This document shows positions 30,820-39,749 of a DNA stretch of 55,916 nt, piece by piece. Position 1 is the first letter of the stretch; each line of letters opens with the position of its first letter. The notes beneath the pieces are model-generated. The model saw only the letters and a list, made by a program, of their open reading frames with translations, made no database searches and had not been told where the DNA came from. Made by a program: the position numbers and the translations under genes. The DNA is from Candidatus Woesearchaeota archaeon. GTDB taxonomy: Archaea > Nanobdellota > Nanobdellia > Woesearchaeales > DSVV01. The stretch spans positions 1 through 55,916 of the forward strand of contig JACRPI010000020.1 in the NCBI GenBank assembly GCA_016214075.1, written 5' to 3'.

Positions 30820-31416
30820 CTAGAATTTGATTGCTCTTTTCGTCAATTCATCCTTCAGTTGTTCTAAAGAACTAAAATGTATCGTCGTAATCCCCAACTC
30901 TTTTGGCGCTCTCAGATTCGCAACGCTGTCATCAATGAAAATGGTTTCTTCTGGCTTTACGTTGAACTGTTTTAGAATCATTTCAAACATCTTTGGTTCT
31001 GTTTTTCGTGCATGCGCTTGATAGGACGCAATACCTCCATCAAATAATTTGTCAAAATGCATAACCTTGTTGTTGTACTGAAATTCTTCCTCTGCATTAT
31101 TTGTCGCAAACGCAATTTTATGATGCTTTTTTAGTTTCAAAATAAGCTCTCTTACTCCTACAGCTTCTTTTGTTGCTTTTCGTCGTATATCTAAGAACTT
31201 TTCAGGCTTTTCCTTACACTTCATCTCTTTTAGGAATTGCTTAACAAACTCATATTCTGATAGTTCTCCTCGTTCAGACTTATGCATGAATGGCTTTATC
31301 ATTTCTTCAGTTTCTTTTATTTCTTTTCCTATTGCTCGTGCTAATGCTTCAAAAAATGGAAGATCATAATTCTCTGTAAGAATTCCGCCGAGGTCAAAGA
31401 TGATGAGTTTTATCAT
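30820..31416 (-). CDS. HAD-superfamily hydrolase (subfamily IA-like)
   Basis: A 198-residue HAD protein. Motif I is FDLGGILTEN: the nucleophile Asp is present but the usual second Asp (D+2) is Gly, as in the FDLGGVL subgroup. Motif II is IAFATNNAEEE, motif III a Lys in ARKTEPKMFEMIL, and motif IV IFIDDSVANLRAP. The cap is helical and inserted after motif I. Members cleave phosphate esters or C-X bonds of small molecules. It is 28 bases downstream of the free-standing ATP-grasp (PPDK_N) gene and so belongs to the split phosphotransferase operon, where it may remove the phosphate that system adds. Confidence 0.8.
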   Translation of the reverse strand: MIKLIIFDLGGILTENYDLPFFEALARAIGKEIKETEEMIKPFMHKSERGELSEYEFVKQFLKEMKCKEKPEKFLDIRRKATKEAVGVRELILKLKKHHKIAFATNNAEEEFQYNNKVMHFDKLFDGGIASYQAHARKTEPKMFEMILKQFNVKPEETIFIDDSVANLRAPKELGITTIHFSSLEQLKDELTKRAIKF

Positions 31417-31444
31417 TTTTATGTTATCTTATTCTAAATATGAG

Positions 31445-32320
31445 TTATTTTAACGTTGTTATTGGTCGCGCTTGCAAGACATGCACTTTTCCATCTTCAA
31501 TTGCCCATTCAATGTCCATTGGCTTTTTGTAGTGCTGCTCAATCTTTTTTCCAACAGTGATGAGCTCTTTCAGCTGTTCTTCGCTTAATGTTTGTTTTTC
31601 AAAATTGAGATATTGTTCTTTCACTGTTTCTTCTTTTTTATTGAGAATAAACGTGTCTGGCGTAATTTCTCCGCTGACGAGCTTTTCTCCCAACCCAAAA
31701 CATGCTTCAATAATCATTTCATCATGCGATTTGTTGATGGGATTCATCGTAAACAGCACTCCTGCGGTGTCTGCGTTGACCATCTTCTGAATGACGACCG
31801 CAAGAAACGCTTTCTCATGTGGAAAATTATTTTTTTCTCTATACATAATTGCTCGGCCGTTGAATAAGGATGCCCAGCATTTCTTTACTGCGGCAAGGAC
31901 ATCTTCCTGTCCTTCAATGTTGAGGAATGTGTCCTGTTGTCCCGCAAAACTTGCTTCTTCTAAATCTTCGCTTGTCGCGCTGGATCTTACTGCGACTTTG
32001 CCTCCTAATTTTTCATAGTTGACTCTGATTTCGTTTTCCATTTCTAGCGGGATTGTTACATCAAGAATTCTTGATTTGATGACATTCGCCACTGCTTCAA
32101 GTTCTTCTATATTCTCAATATCTCTCTTTTCCATTATTTTTAAGAATTCATCTTGATGTTGTTTTAGAACTTCTTTGTACGCAGCAACACTAATACAAAA
32201 GCCGTTTGGAACAGGCATCACGCTGGACATTTCTCCGAGTGATGATCCTTTGCCCCCGACAATCGGTGTATCGTCTTTGTCGACTTCTTCGAACCAGAGT
32301 ATGTGTTTTGTTTGTTTCAT
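31445..32320 (-). CDS. Stand-alone PEP synthase ATP-binding domain (PPDK_N)
   Basis: A 291-residue protein equal to the N-terminal ATP-grasp domain of PEP synthase and pyruvate phosphate dikinase. Motifs: VGGKGSSLGEM (residues 22-32), VAVRSSATSEDLEEASFAGQ, GVLFTMNPI, EACFGLGEKLVSGEITPD and, ending the protein, VLQARPITTLK. In whole enzymes this domain is followed by the swivelling His domain and the PEP-binding barrel; here the chain stops exactly at the domain edge. It should transfer phosphate from ATP to a His carried on another protein. Two such His proteins (32342 and 33835) lie immediately upstream in the same operon. The barrel domain is not in the window. Confidence 0.85.
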   Translation of the reverse strand: MKQTKHILWFEEVDKDDTPIVGGKGSSLGEMSSVMPVPNGFCISVAAYKEVLKQHQDEFLKIMEKRDIENIEELEAVANVIKSRILDVTIPLEMENEIRVNYEKLGGKVAVRSSATSEDLEEASFAGQQDTFLNIEGQEDVLAAVKKCWASLFNGRAIMYREKNNFPHEKAFLAVVIQKMVNADTAGVLFTMNPINKSHDEMIIEACFGLGEKLVSGEITPDTFILNKKEETVKEQYLNFEKQTLSEEQLKELITVGKKIEQHYKKPMDIEWAIEDGKVHVLQARPITTLK

Positions 32321-32341
32321 GTTTCTGTTTTGTTATGTTCT

Positions 32342-33820
32342 TTAGTTTATAATTTTAATGGTTCCTGTGCTCGTATCAAGCTCTACACGCATTCCATCTT
32401 GAAGTATCTTACTTGCCTGCTTTGTTCCTACAATACAAGGAATTTGGAGTTCCCGAGCGACAATCGCGGCATGGCAGCTCAAGCCGCCAATATCGGTAAT
32501 TATTCCTCCTGCTCCTTTCATTGCAGAGAAAAGATTTGGGTGCGTCATTACCGAAGTGAGGATTATTCCTTCTTTCATCTTTTCCATATCTTCAACTGTA
32601 TTAACTATACACACTTCTCCTCGAACATTTCCGCTACACGCGACTTGACCTTTCAGTTCTGTTATCATGTTCTTGTTTTCTTCTTCTACATTCTCTTTCA
32701 GTATCTTTGTTGCTTCTTCTTCTGTTAATGGATAACATTTTCCTTCATAACTCACAAACGCACAAAATTCTTCTCTGCTTCTTATTTCTTCAATCTTTTC
32801 TTTTGTGATTCCTTGTGTTAGCGCTTCTTCCACTTCCCAGTCAAACATTCCTCTGGTATCATCAAGACTTATATTCAGTTGTTGTCCTATCTCCTTTAGG
32901 AGAAATTCCACGCAGTAATAGGATTCCGCGAATATTCCTTTTCTAAAATATTTAAGATACACAATGTCCTGTGCAATCTCTGCGAAATTCTGCGTTTGCT
33001 CTCGAAGCGCATACTTCTTTATGTACTCCTTCTGTCTTTCTTGCAGCTTTTTTTGTTTTTCTTCGATCTGTTCTACTCTTTTTGTGGGATCTTTATGTTG
33101 TTCTATGTCTTCTTCTATTTGTCTGAGAAAATCTGCTTCGATTAGGGGAATTCCTTCAAACATATATTCTCTCCAATTCCATCTCTCTGTATGCATTCTT
33201 ATTTCTTGTTCCACATTTTGTTTCTCTGCATATTTTGCCGCGATCTTTAATCGTTCTATTTCTTCTTGCAGTAGATATGAATTTTTTGTTGGACTGCTTA
33301 AGGTACTAAATGCGTCATTAAGCATTTCTCCTTCTATTTGCTGACCTAATTTTTCCTTTAAGAGATTGCTTAAGATAGGTGTATCATGTTCTAGCATCAT
33401 GGGAATTGAGCTATACACACGCATATCTTTGAATAAGTTGCAATATTCTTGATAGAGCGCTAGAAGTTCTGCTTGACTTTTTGTTTTGTAGTTTATGTTC
33501 TTTAGATTTCTGCTGAACGCAATAAGCGCTGCTGCTCGAACATAAATCTCTTTTGTTGCATGTTCAAACCATTTTGCCTCTTCTTGGATTTTTTTAAGAA
33601 TAACCTCTGCAATTCTGAGACATTCTTCATGATTCATATACATAGGAAAATTTCTTTTTTTCCCTATGGCAACAATTGGTTTGTACGTTGTTCCTAGTGA
33701 TTTTTGCAATGTCCCTGTTCTCGCGTCAAATCCCAAAAACATTGCAAAGACATTTGCCTTATTCTCATAATAGTTGTATAAAGGATAGTTTTTGAGTGCT
33801 TCCAGCGCTTTTTCTTTCAT
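32342..33820 (-). CDS. PEP-utiliser swivelling-domain protein 2
   Basis: A 492-residue protein. Residues 1-390 are helical, Glu/Lys-rich and unlike known PEP synthase domains; by position and helical content this corresponds to the acceptor-binding region of rifampin phosphotransferase. The last 95 residues are the swivelling domain: CSGNVRGEVCIV, LTSVMTHPNLFSAMKGAGGI, and IGGLSCHAAIVARELQIPC with the phospho-His. The preceding gene (33835) is a close relative (overall layout, CYPLTEEEATKIL versus QYLITGKEAEEMI, VALACMTQPE versus ILTSVMTHPN), 14 bases apart; the ATP-grasp gene follows by 21 bases. It is likely the acceptor of phosphate from the 31445 protein. Confidence 0.8.
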   Translation of the reverse strand: MKEKALEALKNYPLYNYYENKANVFAMFLGFDARTGTLQKSLGTTYKPIVAIGKKRNFPMYMNHEECLRIAEVILKKIQEEAKWFEHATKEIYVRAAALIAFSRNLKNINYKTKSQAELLALYQEYCNLFKDMRVYSSIPMMLEHDTPILSNLLKEKLGQQIEGEMLNDAFSTLSSPTKNSYLLQEEIERLKIAAKYAEKQNVEQEIRMHTERWNWREYMFEGIPLIEADFLRQIEEDIEQHKDPTKRVEQIEEKQKKLQERQKEYIKKYALREQTQNFAEIAQDIVYLKYFRKGIFAESYYCVEFLLKEIGQQLNISLDDTRGMFDWEVEEALTQGITKEKIEEIRSREEFCAFVSYEGKCYPLTEEEATKILKENVEEENKNMITELKGQVACSGNVRGEVCIVNTVEDMEKMKEGIILTSVMTHPNLFSAMKGAGGIITDIGGLSCHAAIVARELQIPCIVGTKQASKILQDGMRVELDTSTGTIKIIN

Positions 33821-33834
33821 GATTTTCTATCCTC

Positions 33835-35403
33835 TTAATCTTTCAGTACTTTTAGATATCCTTCTGTCGCGTTCACTTCAACTTTCATGCCGTCTTTCAG
33901 TACTCGCGTTGCTTTCTTTGTGGAAATAATACATGGTTTCTTGAGTTCTCGACTGATAATCGCAGCGTGACAGGTTAAGCCCCCTTCATCTGTAATAATA
34001 GCAATCGCTTTTTTCATCGCAGGAACAAACTCTGGCTGTGTCATGCACGCGACAAGAACTTGTCCTTCTTGAAATTTCGCGACTTCTTGCATGCCACGAC
34101 AGACTTTCACTATTCCTACTGCATGTCCTTGTGACGCGCAGTGTCCTTTGAGTATTTCTTGCTCTTCATGACTGTGTTCTTGCGTCAATGCATTAATCAT
34201 TTCTTCTGCTTCTTTTCCTGTTATGAGATATTGTGTTTCTCCTTGTTCTGTAACGAAGACACTCTTTCTTTTTCGTTCTTGAAGTTCTGCTCTGCTTATT
34301 GATCTGAGAATTGCTTCTTCTATTTCATAATGAGAAATGTAGCGCATTTCCTCTAGTGGAATACAGAGTTCTTTTCCCAATCTTGTGAGTAAAAGATCAA
34401 TGAAGTGATTCGTATGAGTGATGACTTCTTTTCGCACGTCATGGATAATACCCATCGTGTCATTTATTTCGATCAATGTTTTGAGTTCCTGACTCAGATT
34501 CTGCTCTTCAATGAACTCTCTCTTTGTTTGTTCAATTGTTCTAAAGTGTTCTTCTTGTTCTTGCGCATCTTTTGCAGGATGCTTGTGTTTTTCCAGCGTG
34601 TGTTTTATTTCCTCGACAAAATGCTCTACAGAAAGGACTTTCGCTCCAGCATAGGCATTATTCATCCAGAACATTTTCTGTTGATATTCTTGGATTTTCT
34701 TGAGAATATTTTTTCCTTCAGCGCTTTGTTCTAATGTCTTCGCTATTTCATGCGCGTTCTTTTGCATGAATATTTCTTTCCATCCTTTTTCTTCTGCTTC
34801 TGCTGCGATATGAAGCATTGCGAGCGTATGTTTTCCAATAAATGAAGGGTGCAACGCTCCTGTTAAAAGACTAATCGCTTTCTCGACAAGCTCTTTCTTT
34901 CCTTTTTTCGTGAGCTCGTCTGTTATTGTGTTTCGAATAAGATCTTCTGTTGGGTAGGTGAAGCATTCAATGATCAATGAGATTGCTATTGCTTTTCTGT
35001 ACGATGCGCTGAATTCTTGATACTGTTTTACTGCTTCTTGAAATCCAAGTGTTTCAATATTTGTTTTCTCTAATTTTTTGATGAACTTTTCATGCGCTTT
35101 TCGTAGTTCTTCATCTTTCTTGAGAAGCCAAGTGAGATATGTTTTGTCTTCTTTGACTTTCTTGAGAATATTTTTTAGTCCTTCTTCAAGATCATTCCAA
35201 TCATAGAGATAATAGCATTTATCTCCTTCATAATACTCCAGAATTGTGGTGTAGCCAAACCCTAACACTTCATGTCCTTCTTTGATGTTTCCAATTGTTG
35301 GACCGCTCAGTGGAGCAGGTGTGCCGTTAAAGCCTTGGAAATACCAGTGTTTTTTGAGCAGTGCATCTTTCTTGTCTTTTGGGAGATTATGATAGAGTTT
35401 CAT
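33835..35403 (-). CDS. PEP-utiliser swivelling-domain protein 1
   Basis: A 522-residue protein, first gene of the operon. The first 60 residues (WYFQGFNGTPAPLSGPTIGN...) form a small domain not seen in protein 2; residues 60-420 are helical (YLTWLLKKDEELRKAHEKFI, YRKAIAISLIIECFTYPTED). The C-terminal swivelling domain has CASQGHAVGIVKV, VACMTQPEFVPAM and DEGGLTCHAAIISRELKKPC, including the phospho-His. The WxF.G and LSG.T elements with a following helical body are common among archaeal stand-alone PEP-utiliser proteins of unknown substrate. It is divergent from TrmB across the 35428-35704 repeat. Function: probable phosphoryl transfer to an unknown small molecule. Confidence 0.8.
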   Translation of the reverse strand: MKLYHNLPKDKKDALLKKHWYFQGFNGTPAPLSGPTIGNIKEGHEVLGFGYTTILEYYEGDKCYYLYDWNDLEEGLKNILKKVKEDKTYLTWLLKKDEELRKAHEKFIKKLEKTNIETLGFQEAVKQYQEFSASYRKAIAISLIIECFTYPTEDLIRNTITDELTKKGKKELVEKAISLLTGALHPSFIGKHTLAMLHIAAEAEEKGWKEIFMQKNAHEIAKTLEQSAEGKNILKKIQEYQQKMFWMNNAYAGAKVLSVEHFVEEIKHTLEKHKHPAKDAQEQEEHFRTIEQTKREFIEEQNLSQELKTLIEINDTMGIIHDVRKEVITHTNHFIDLLLTRLGKELCIPLEEMRYISHYEIEEAILRSISRAELQERKRKSVFVTEQGETQYLITGKEAEEMINALTQEHSHEEQEILKGHCASQGHAVGIVKVCRGMQEVAKFQEGQVLVACMTQPEFVPAMKKAIAIITDEGGLTCHAAIISRELKKPCIISTKKATRVLKDGMKVEVNATEGYLKVLKD

Positions 35404-35427
35404 TTTTACAGTCTTACCCCTTTATCC

Positions 35428-35704
35428 TTTTATTGTGAAATTTGGGTTTACTTCGGACCAAAGGTCCGTAGTATTACGAGCATAGCTCGAAATAATACCC
35501 CACAGCTTGCTGTGACCCAATTTCACAATTCCACAGACGCACCGAATTGCGAGTGGGCAATATTAATAATTTCGCTAACGATAGAGCATAATGGCGAAAT
35601 TATTAATTCCGTGAATTGCGTTTTATATCACTTGTTGACGTAATTCACGTTACCCTGCAGCTTGCTGCGATTGGGATGCCCTGCGAGCGGTGCGTCTGTG
35701 TTAT
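35428..35704. repeat. Nested palindromic repeat, copy 1 (with extra hairpins)
   Basis: Copy 1 of an element also found at 46474-46660; outside a roughly 90-base insertion the two are almost identical. TTGTGAAATTTGGGT pairs with ACCCAATTTCACAA around smaller hairpins GGACC-AAA-GGTCC, GAGC-ATA-GCTC and CACAGC-TT-GCTGTG. A second block is bounded by CACAGACGCACCG and CGGTGCGTCTGTG, a perfect 13-bp inverted repeat. Only this copy contains ATTAATAATTTCGC/GCGAAATTATTAAT (35562-35607) and GTGAATTGCG/CGTAATTCAC (35611-35648). It fills the region between divergent genes 33835 and 35752. No protein is encoded. A MITE-like element or a structured RNA are the main possibilities. Confidence 0.75.
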
Positions 35705-35751
35705 CTGAAGCGAAACGTATATATATTCTTGCTGTTATAGTTGTTACTACA

Positions 35752-36471
35752 ATGATGGGCAAACTGTTGGAGTTGGGGTTCTCGACCAATGAAGCAAAAG
35801 TCTATTTGGCTTTAGTGAAGCTGGGAAGTGGCACCACAAGTGATATCACTAAGGAATCTGGCGTGCACCGCGTCAATACCTACGAAATCATCGACAAATT
35901 AGTAAATAAAGGTTTAGTGAGTTCTCTCAAAAAAGGAGCAAAAACAATATACAGTGTTGGCGATCCAAAGAATCTTCTTCGTTTTGTTGAGCAGAAAGAA
36001 GAAATTGCAAGACAGCTTGTTCCTGAACTTTCTGGACTTTATAACATTAAAAATAAACGGGAAGAAGTTTTTTATTTTACTGGCCCTGAAGGGGTTATTA
36101 CTGCGTATTACATGATGCTTGATGAAAAAGCGCCTGTTATTTATGGTCTTGGTGGCACTGGTCTTTTACGGAAAACACTGAAGCACAGACATGAACGATT
36201 TAACGCAGATCGACTTGCGCAAGGCGTTAAATGTAAGGGACTTTATTATGAATCTGTTCGATCTGAAAAGGAAAAAAAGCCTGATAAACTCTTCGAGATT
36301 CGCTACTTGCCGGATTCTTTCAAAACGCCCGCAACTGTTGATATCTGTGGGAATGTTGTTTTAATCCTGCTTGCAGCGGATATGCCTCGCGTTATTGCTA
36401 TTCGCAACAAAGAGATAGCGGAAGCGTACAAAAACTATTTTGAGTTTATGTGGAAGTTCGCGAAGAAGTAG
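35752..36471 (+). CDS. TrmB-family transcriptional regulator
   Basis: A 239-residue protein from ATG 35752 (a second ATG follows at 35755); the longer frame upstream is inside the palindromic repeat and is rejected. An AACGTATATATATTC box about 30 bases upstream predicts a leaderless transcript. The N-terminal winged HTH (LLELGFSTNEAKVYLALVKL, then GTTSDITKESGVHRVNTYEI) is the TrmB type; the following 130 residues form the ligand or effector domain (EEVFYFTGPEGVITAYYMML). TrmB proteins control sugar transport and central carbon metabolism in archaea. It is divergent from the split phosphotransferase operon, a natural target. Confidence 0.85.
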   Translation: MMGKLLELGFSTNEAKVYLALVKLGSGTTSDITKESGVHRVNTYEIIDKLVNKGLVSSLKKGAKTIYSVGDPKNLLRFVEQKEEIARQLVPELSGLYNIKNKREEVFYFTGPEGVITAYYMMLDEKAPVIYGLGGTGLLRKTLKHRHERFNADRLAQGVKCKGLYYESVRSEKEKKPDKLFEIRYLPDSFKTPATVDICGNVVLILLAADMPRVIAIRNKEIAEAYKNYFEFMWKFAKK

Positions 36472-36528
36472 TGTAGTTATACTTATTACTACAATATTTC
36501 TTATAGTTCTTTGTTCTTTATTGTTTCT

Positions 36529-36675
36529 ATGGCTGGAAACGAAGCGTATGGCGCGTATTTGGAAACACTTCAGGAGATACCGCAAAAGAAAAAACAGCCA
36601 GTTTTAGACGACAATACTTTCTTTTTTGTCTCTCTTTTTGTATTCGTTGCTCTTTTGCTTTGGATCTTTTTGTAG
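36529..36675 (+). CDS. 48-residue tail-anchored membrane protein
   Basis: ATG 36529 gives MAGNEAYGAYLETLQEIPQK, then a short basic linker (KKQPVLDD) and a hydrophobic C-terminal helix of about 20 residues (NTFFFVSLFVFVALLLWIFL). The gene follows the TrmB regulator by 57 bases. A single C-terminal helix with a 28-residue cytosolic head is the plan of a tail-anchored small protein. No family is recognised. Its codon use and the clean start-stop frame argue that it is real, though evidence is limited by its length. Confidence 0.5.
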   Translation: MAGNEAYGAYLETLQEIPQKKKQPVLDDNTFFFVSLFVFVALLLWIFL

Positions 36676-36752
36676 TTGTATCTATTACAGCAAAGGTATA
36701 TAAGTTTAGGCCTAACTATACACAGTGAAAACAGAGATTATGGGTGTAAGAA

Positions 36753-37547
36753 ATGACAATGATAGAGACTACAACTGGACAACGAACAGTGCATTTAATT
36801 CGACATGGGGAAAAGAACCCAAGCACTGCAGCAGTTGATCCTAATCAATTGAATGAAAAAGGAAGGCGTGGTGCACTTGCATATGGTGTTGCATTGCGAA
36901 GTACTCCTACTCTTGAAGTGTATTGTTCTACAGATGCTGATGGAAGAGCAGTTGATCGAAGCCATGACACTGGCTGGTATATTCACGCAGGATATGCTGG
37001 ATTAGAATATGATGCGGCAAATGCTTTGTTTCGTTCTGATTCTGCTGAAAAACAACAGTTTGTTCCTGGACTTGAACAGCGGTTAGAACAGCGTGTTCCT
37101 GATCGTATTTTGAAAGAATATAAAGCAGGTACATTAACTCGCGCAGAAGCAATGGAACAGTGTTATAGAATGCTTGCGGCAAATACTGAAGGAGTTGATC
37201 CTGCTGAACATGCGCTCATGCTTCATGGCGCACAATCGTATCTTGTTGCGGTGATTTATCACATTGTTGGACGCTCTCCTCAAGAAATACAACCACGTGA
37301 CGCTTCTCACGCAATTGTTTTAGTTGGACATGATCCTAACATTGGTGGATTACAACAACATTTGGAGCCAACAATGCAGTTCACGGAGCTTGCTCCTTTG
37401 GAGGGTATTACTGTTACTCGCGGATATCTAGAAATCATACACTATTCTTTTGGGAAAAATAGAGATTCTTTGGGTTTTCTTTCTCTTTCTCTGACTGATT
37501 GTTTAAGATATTCTCACGATATGGGTGATATGAGGCGTGTGCTGTAA
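36753..37547 (+). CDS. Histidine phosphatase-superfamily protein
   Basis: A 264-residue protein. The catalytic LIRHGEK motif is at residues 15-21, and the second active-site His in AIVLVGHDPNIGG at about residue 188; a downstream Glu-rich segment follows. This is the phosphoglycerate mutase-like (histidine phosphatase) superfamily, whose members remove phosphate from small metabolites or proteins via a phospho-His. The N-terminal seven residues before VHLIRHG are short, so ATG 36753 or 36759 may be used. The next gene, a HAD hydrolase, overlaps by one base, followed by a swivelling-domain protein, so all three are one operon. A TATA-like AAAGGTATATAAG precedes it. Confidence 0.8.
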   Translation: MTMIETTTGQRTVHLIRHGEKNPSTAAVDPNQLNEKGRRGALAYGVALRSTPTLEVYCSTDADGRAVDRSHDTGWYIHAGYAGLEYDAANALFRSDSAEKQQFVPGLEQRLEQRVPDRILKEYKAGTLTRAEAMEQCYRMLAANTEGVDPAEHALMLHGAQSYLVAVIYHIVGRSPQEIQPRDASHAIVLVGHDPNIGGLQQHLEPTMQFTELAPLEGITVTRGYLEIIHYSFGKNRDSLGFLSLSLTDCLRYSHDMGDMRRVL

Positions 37548-38185
37548 TGAACACAACTCACATATGGTTCGACCTTGAAGGAACATTACTAAAAAATCCT
37601 TTGTATGACGCTGCTGTAGAAGACTTTGCCTATCAATTATATCTTCAAGAAACTGGAAAACAGCGAACAGCAGAGACGAAAAAGGAATTTGACGCATTGC
37701 TCAAGCAACAGGGTAGAAAATCTCTCATTTTTGTTTCGTTAGGAAAGTCAAAGAAATTCTACGCAGAAGCATTTGCCACGCAGTTTCCCTTTCAAAACTA
37801 TATTTCTCGAGATGAAGATGTTCAGAATGTTATTTCCTTCCTGAAACAAAAAAAAATTGGTCTTGGTGTTTATACGTCGGTTCCTCGTGGTCAGCTTATT
37901 ACTATTCTTGGATTACTTGGTTTAGATCCTCTTGACTTTACGCTGCTTTCTGGCGACGATGTCCAAAACGCAAAACCTGATCCAGAGGGTTTTGAGAAAA
38001 TTGTCCAATGTTGTGGCGTTCCTGCTGAACAGCTCATTTTTGTGGGTGATAGTGAAAAAAAGGACATTATTCCCGCGAAAAGTGTTGGCATGAAAACAAT
38101 TCTTGTTTGTGGTTCTTCTTTAGTTGCGGATTATTCTGCTCTTGATTTCAAAGAACTTCTCTCTTTTTTCCAAAAAGATTTATAA
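37547..38185 (+). CDS. HAD-superfamily hydrolase
   Basis: A 212-residue HAD protein. Motif I reads WFDLEGTLL: the first Asp is kept but the D+2 residue is Glu in place of Asp. Motif II is LGVYTSVPRG, motif III a Lys in NAKPDPEGFEKIV, and motif IV QLIFVGDSEKKDIIPAK. The helical cap falls between residues 15 and 90. The D-to-E change could slow catalysis or alter specificity. The start overlaps the histidine phosphatase stop (ATGA-type overlap), and the next gene, a PEP-utiliser swivelling-domain protein, follows after 22 bases. Pairing of HAD and PEP-utiliser genes also occurs at 30820-35403. Confidence 0.8.
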   Translation: MNTTHIWFDLEGTLLKNPLYDAAVEDFAYQLYLQETGKQRTAETKKEFDALLKQQGRKSLIFVSLGKSKKFYAEAFATQFPFQNYISRDEDVQNVISFLKQKKIGLGVYTSVPRGQLITILGLLGLDPLDFTLLSGDDVQNAKPDPEGFEKIVQCCGVPAEQLIFVGDSEKKDIIPAKSVGMKTILVCGSSLVADYSALDFKELLSFFQKDL

Positions 38186-38207
38186 CTCATAATGAGATGA
38201 TATCTTC

Positions 38208-39704
38208 ATGATCAATCCAGAAAATATTCTTAAAGAAGCGCGGGGAAAAACGCTCTACCTTCAAGCAGGTGAAGCAACTCCTATTAATGTAAGTTTTCCT
38301 TTGACTTCTCTTTTGAGGATGCACAAGTATTATGGAACTCATTATCCATTTTGGGTTGCGCATGTGAAGAATAATTATCTCACTAATTATGTTTCTATGG
38401 AAGGTATGAGAGAACTTGCTCTCTTTTTCCTTGAAAAACAAAAAAAAGATCCAAAATATATTGATTTTATCGAGAAAACATGGCAGAAATCCTTTGAACC
38501 AATGCAAAAAACAGTTGCGTCTTTGCAAACACTTGATTTTTCCAAATGTTCTGAAAAAGAACTACTCGCTCATTTGCAGACACTTATAGAACAAGGCGCA
38601 GAACAATGGTGTCCACTCATTTTTATTGATTCATTTGACGCAGAAGGGAATCAATTTCTTGAGGCAGAAATAAAAAAGCATACCCCTCAGCTTCTTTCTG
38701 AACTAGGAACACTCACTACTCCTTCTGCAATGTCGTATTCACAACGAGAAAAGCTTGCATTTTTGAAACTTGCTCTTCTTGCTTTGAAGGAAAAAAATAT
38801 TATTTTGAAAGCAAAAAAAGCAAAAGAACTTTCATCTTCTCTTCAAAAACTACTTCACGCTCATGAGCAGCAATTTTATTGGAGTAAAAATAATTATGCA
38901 CACATTTTCTATCTTGATGCACAATTCTTTTTGAAAGAGTTGCAGAAACTCTTGTCTTCTTCTTCTGAGAAACAAATTACTGATGAAATTCGTCGTATTG
39001 AGACATCATCCACTACGCAACTCAAAAAACGAGACCATCTGCTTTCCATTGCTCCTGTTTCTGTTCAGAGTATTTGTTATTTCTTCCAGAAACTGACTGT
39101 GCTTCGCGACATTCGCAAGGAAAAACAATGCATTTTGGTGATGTGGGTGAAGTTGCTCAGTCAAGCACTTGCAAAGAAAATGAATTGCGATCCTGTCTTG
39201 CTTGAACGAATGGTATACTCGGAAATTCCCAGGCTTTCCACTGATCGAAAACAATTTCTTAAGGAACTTCAGGAACGAACAGAAGTTGTGTATGTGATGT
39301 CTGATTTGCATGATACTGTTCTCTTTACCAATCAAGAAGCAGCCCAGCTTCATACTTTTCTTGAATCCAAAATTTCTCCGTCTTCTGGATTGAAAGGTAT
39401 GGTCGCGTCTTCTGGAAAAGCAGTAGGAATTGTTCGCGTGATCAACAAAGTCTCTGAGTTTGGAAGTTTTCAGAAAGGAGACATTCTTGTTTCCGCGATG
39501 ACACGACCAGAATTTTTACCAATTATGGGAAAAGCAGCAGCAATCGTGACTGATGAAGGGGGCATTACTTCTCACGCAGCGATTGTTTCTCGCGAATTAG
39601 GGATTCCATGCATTATTGGAACACAAACAGCGACTCGTGTCTTGAAGACTGGGCAGAAAGTTGAAGTTGACGCAGTCCATGGGATTGTGACAATATTGCA
39701 CTAA
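38208..39704 (+). CDS. PEP-utiliser swivelling-domain protein 3
   Basis: A 498-residue protein. Residues 1-400 are helical and Lys/Gln-rich ([40 protein letters not shown]); the C-terminal 95 residues are the phosphohistidine domain, with [30 protein letters not shown] and [20 protein letters not shown] including the His. It is related in plan to the 32342 and 33835 proteins, with similar length, but is encoded on the other strand in an operon with HAD and histidine phosphatases. No ATP-grasp partner is adjacent, so it might use the 31445 protein in trans or another donor outside the window. It ends 45 bases before asnS. Confidence 0.8.
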   Translation: MINPENILKEARGKTLYLQAGEATPINVSFPLTSLLRMHKYYGTHYPFWVAHVKNNYLTNYVSMEGMRELALFFLEKQKKDPKYIDFIEKTWQKSFEPMQKTVASLQTLDFSKCSEKELLAHLQTLIEQGAEQWCPLIFIDSFDAEGNQFLEAEIKKHTPQLLSELGTLTTPSAMSYSQREKLAFLKLALLALKEKNIILKAKKAKELSSSLQKLLHAHEQQFYWSKNNYAHIFYLDAQFFLKELQKLLSSSSEKQITDEIRRIETSSTTQLKKRDHLLSIAPVSVQSICYFFQKLTVLRDIRKEKQCILVMWVKLLSQALAKKMNCDPVLLERMVYSEIPRLSTDRKQFLKELQERTEVVYVMSDLHDTVLFTNQEAAQLHTFLESKISPSSGLKGMVASSGKAVGIVRVINKVSEFGSFQKGDILVSAMTRPEFLPIMGKAAAIVTDEGGITSHAAIVSRELGIPCIIGTQTATRVLKTGQKVEVDAVHGIVTILH

Positions 39705-39749
39705 TCCACGTCACAATATTTATAAATTCCTCAGAACTTTCTTTTTTTC

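Noticed and set aside
35272-35643. Frame whose peptide (FYCEIWVYFGPKVRS...) also appears at 46435-46737
   Set aside because: The shared peptide comes from the nested palindromic DNA repeat, not from a gene; no start site, and the two frames diverge outside the repeat.
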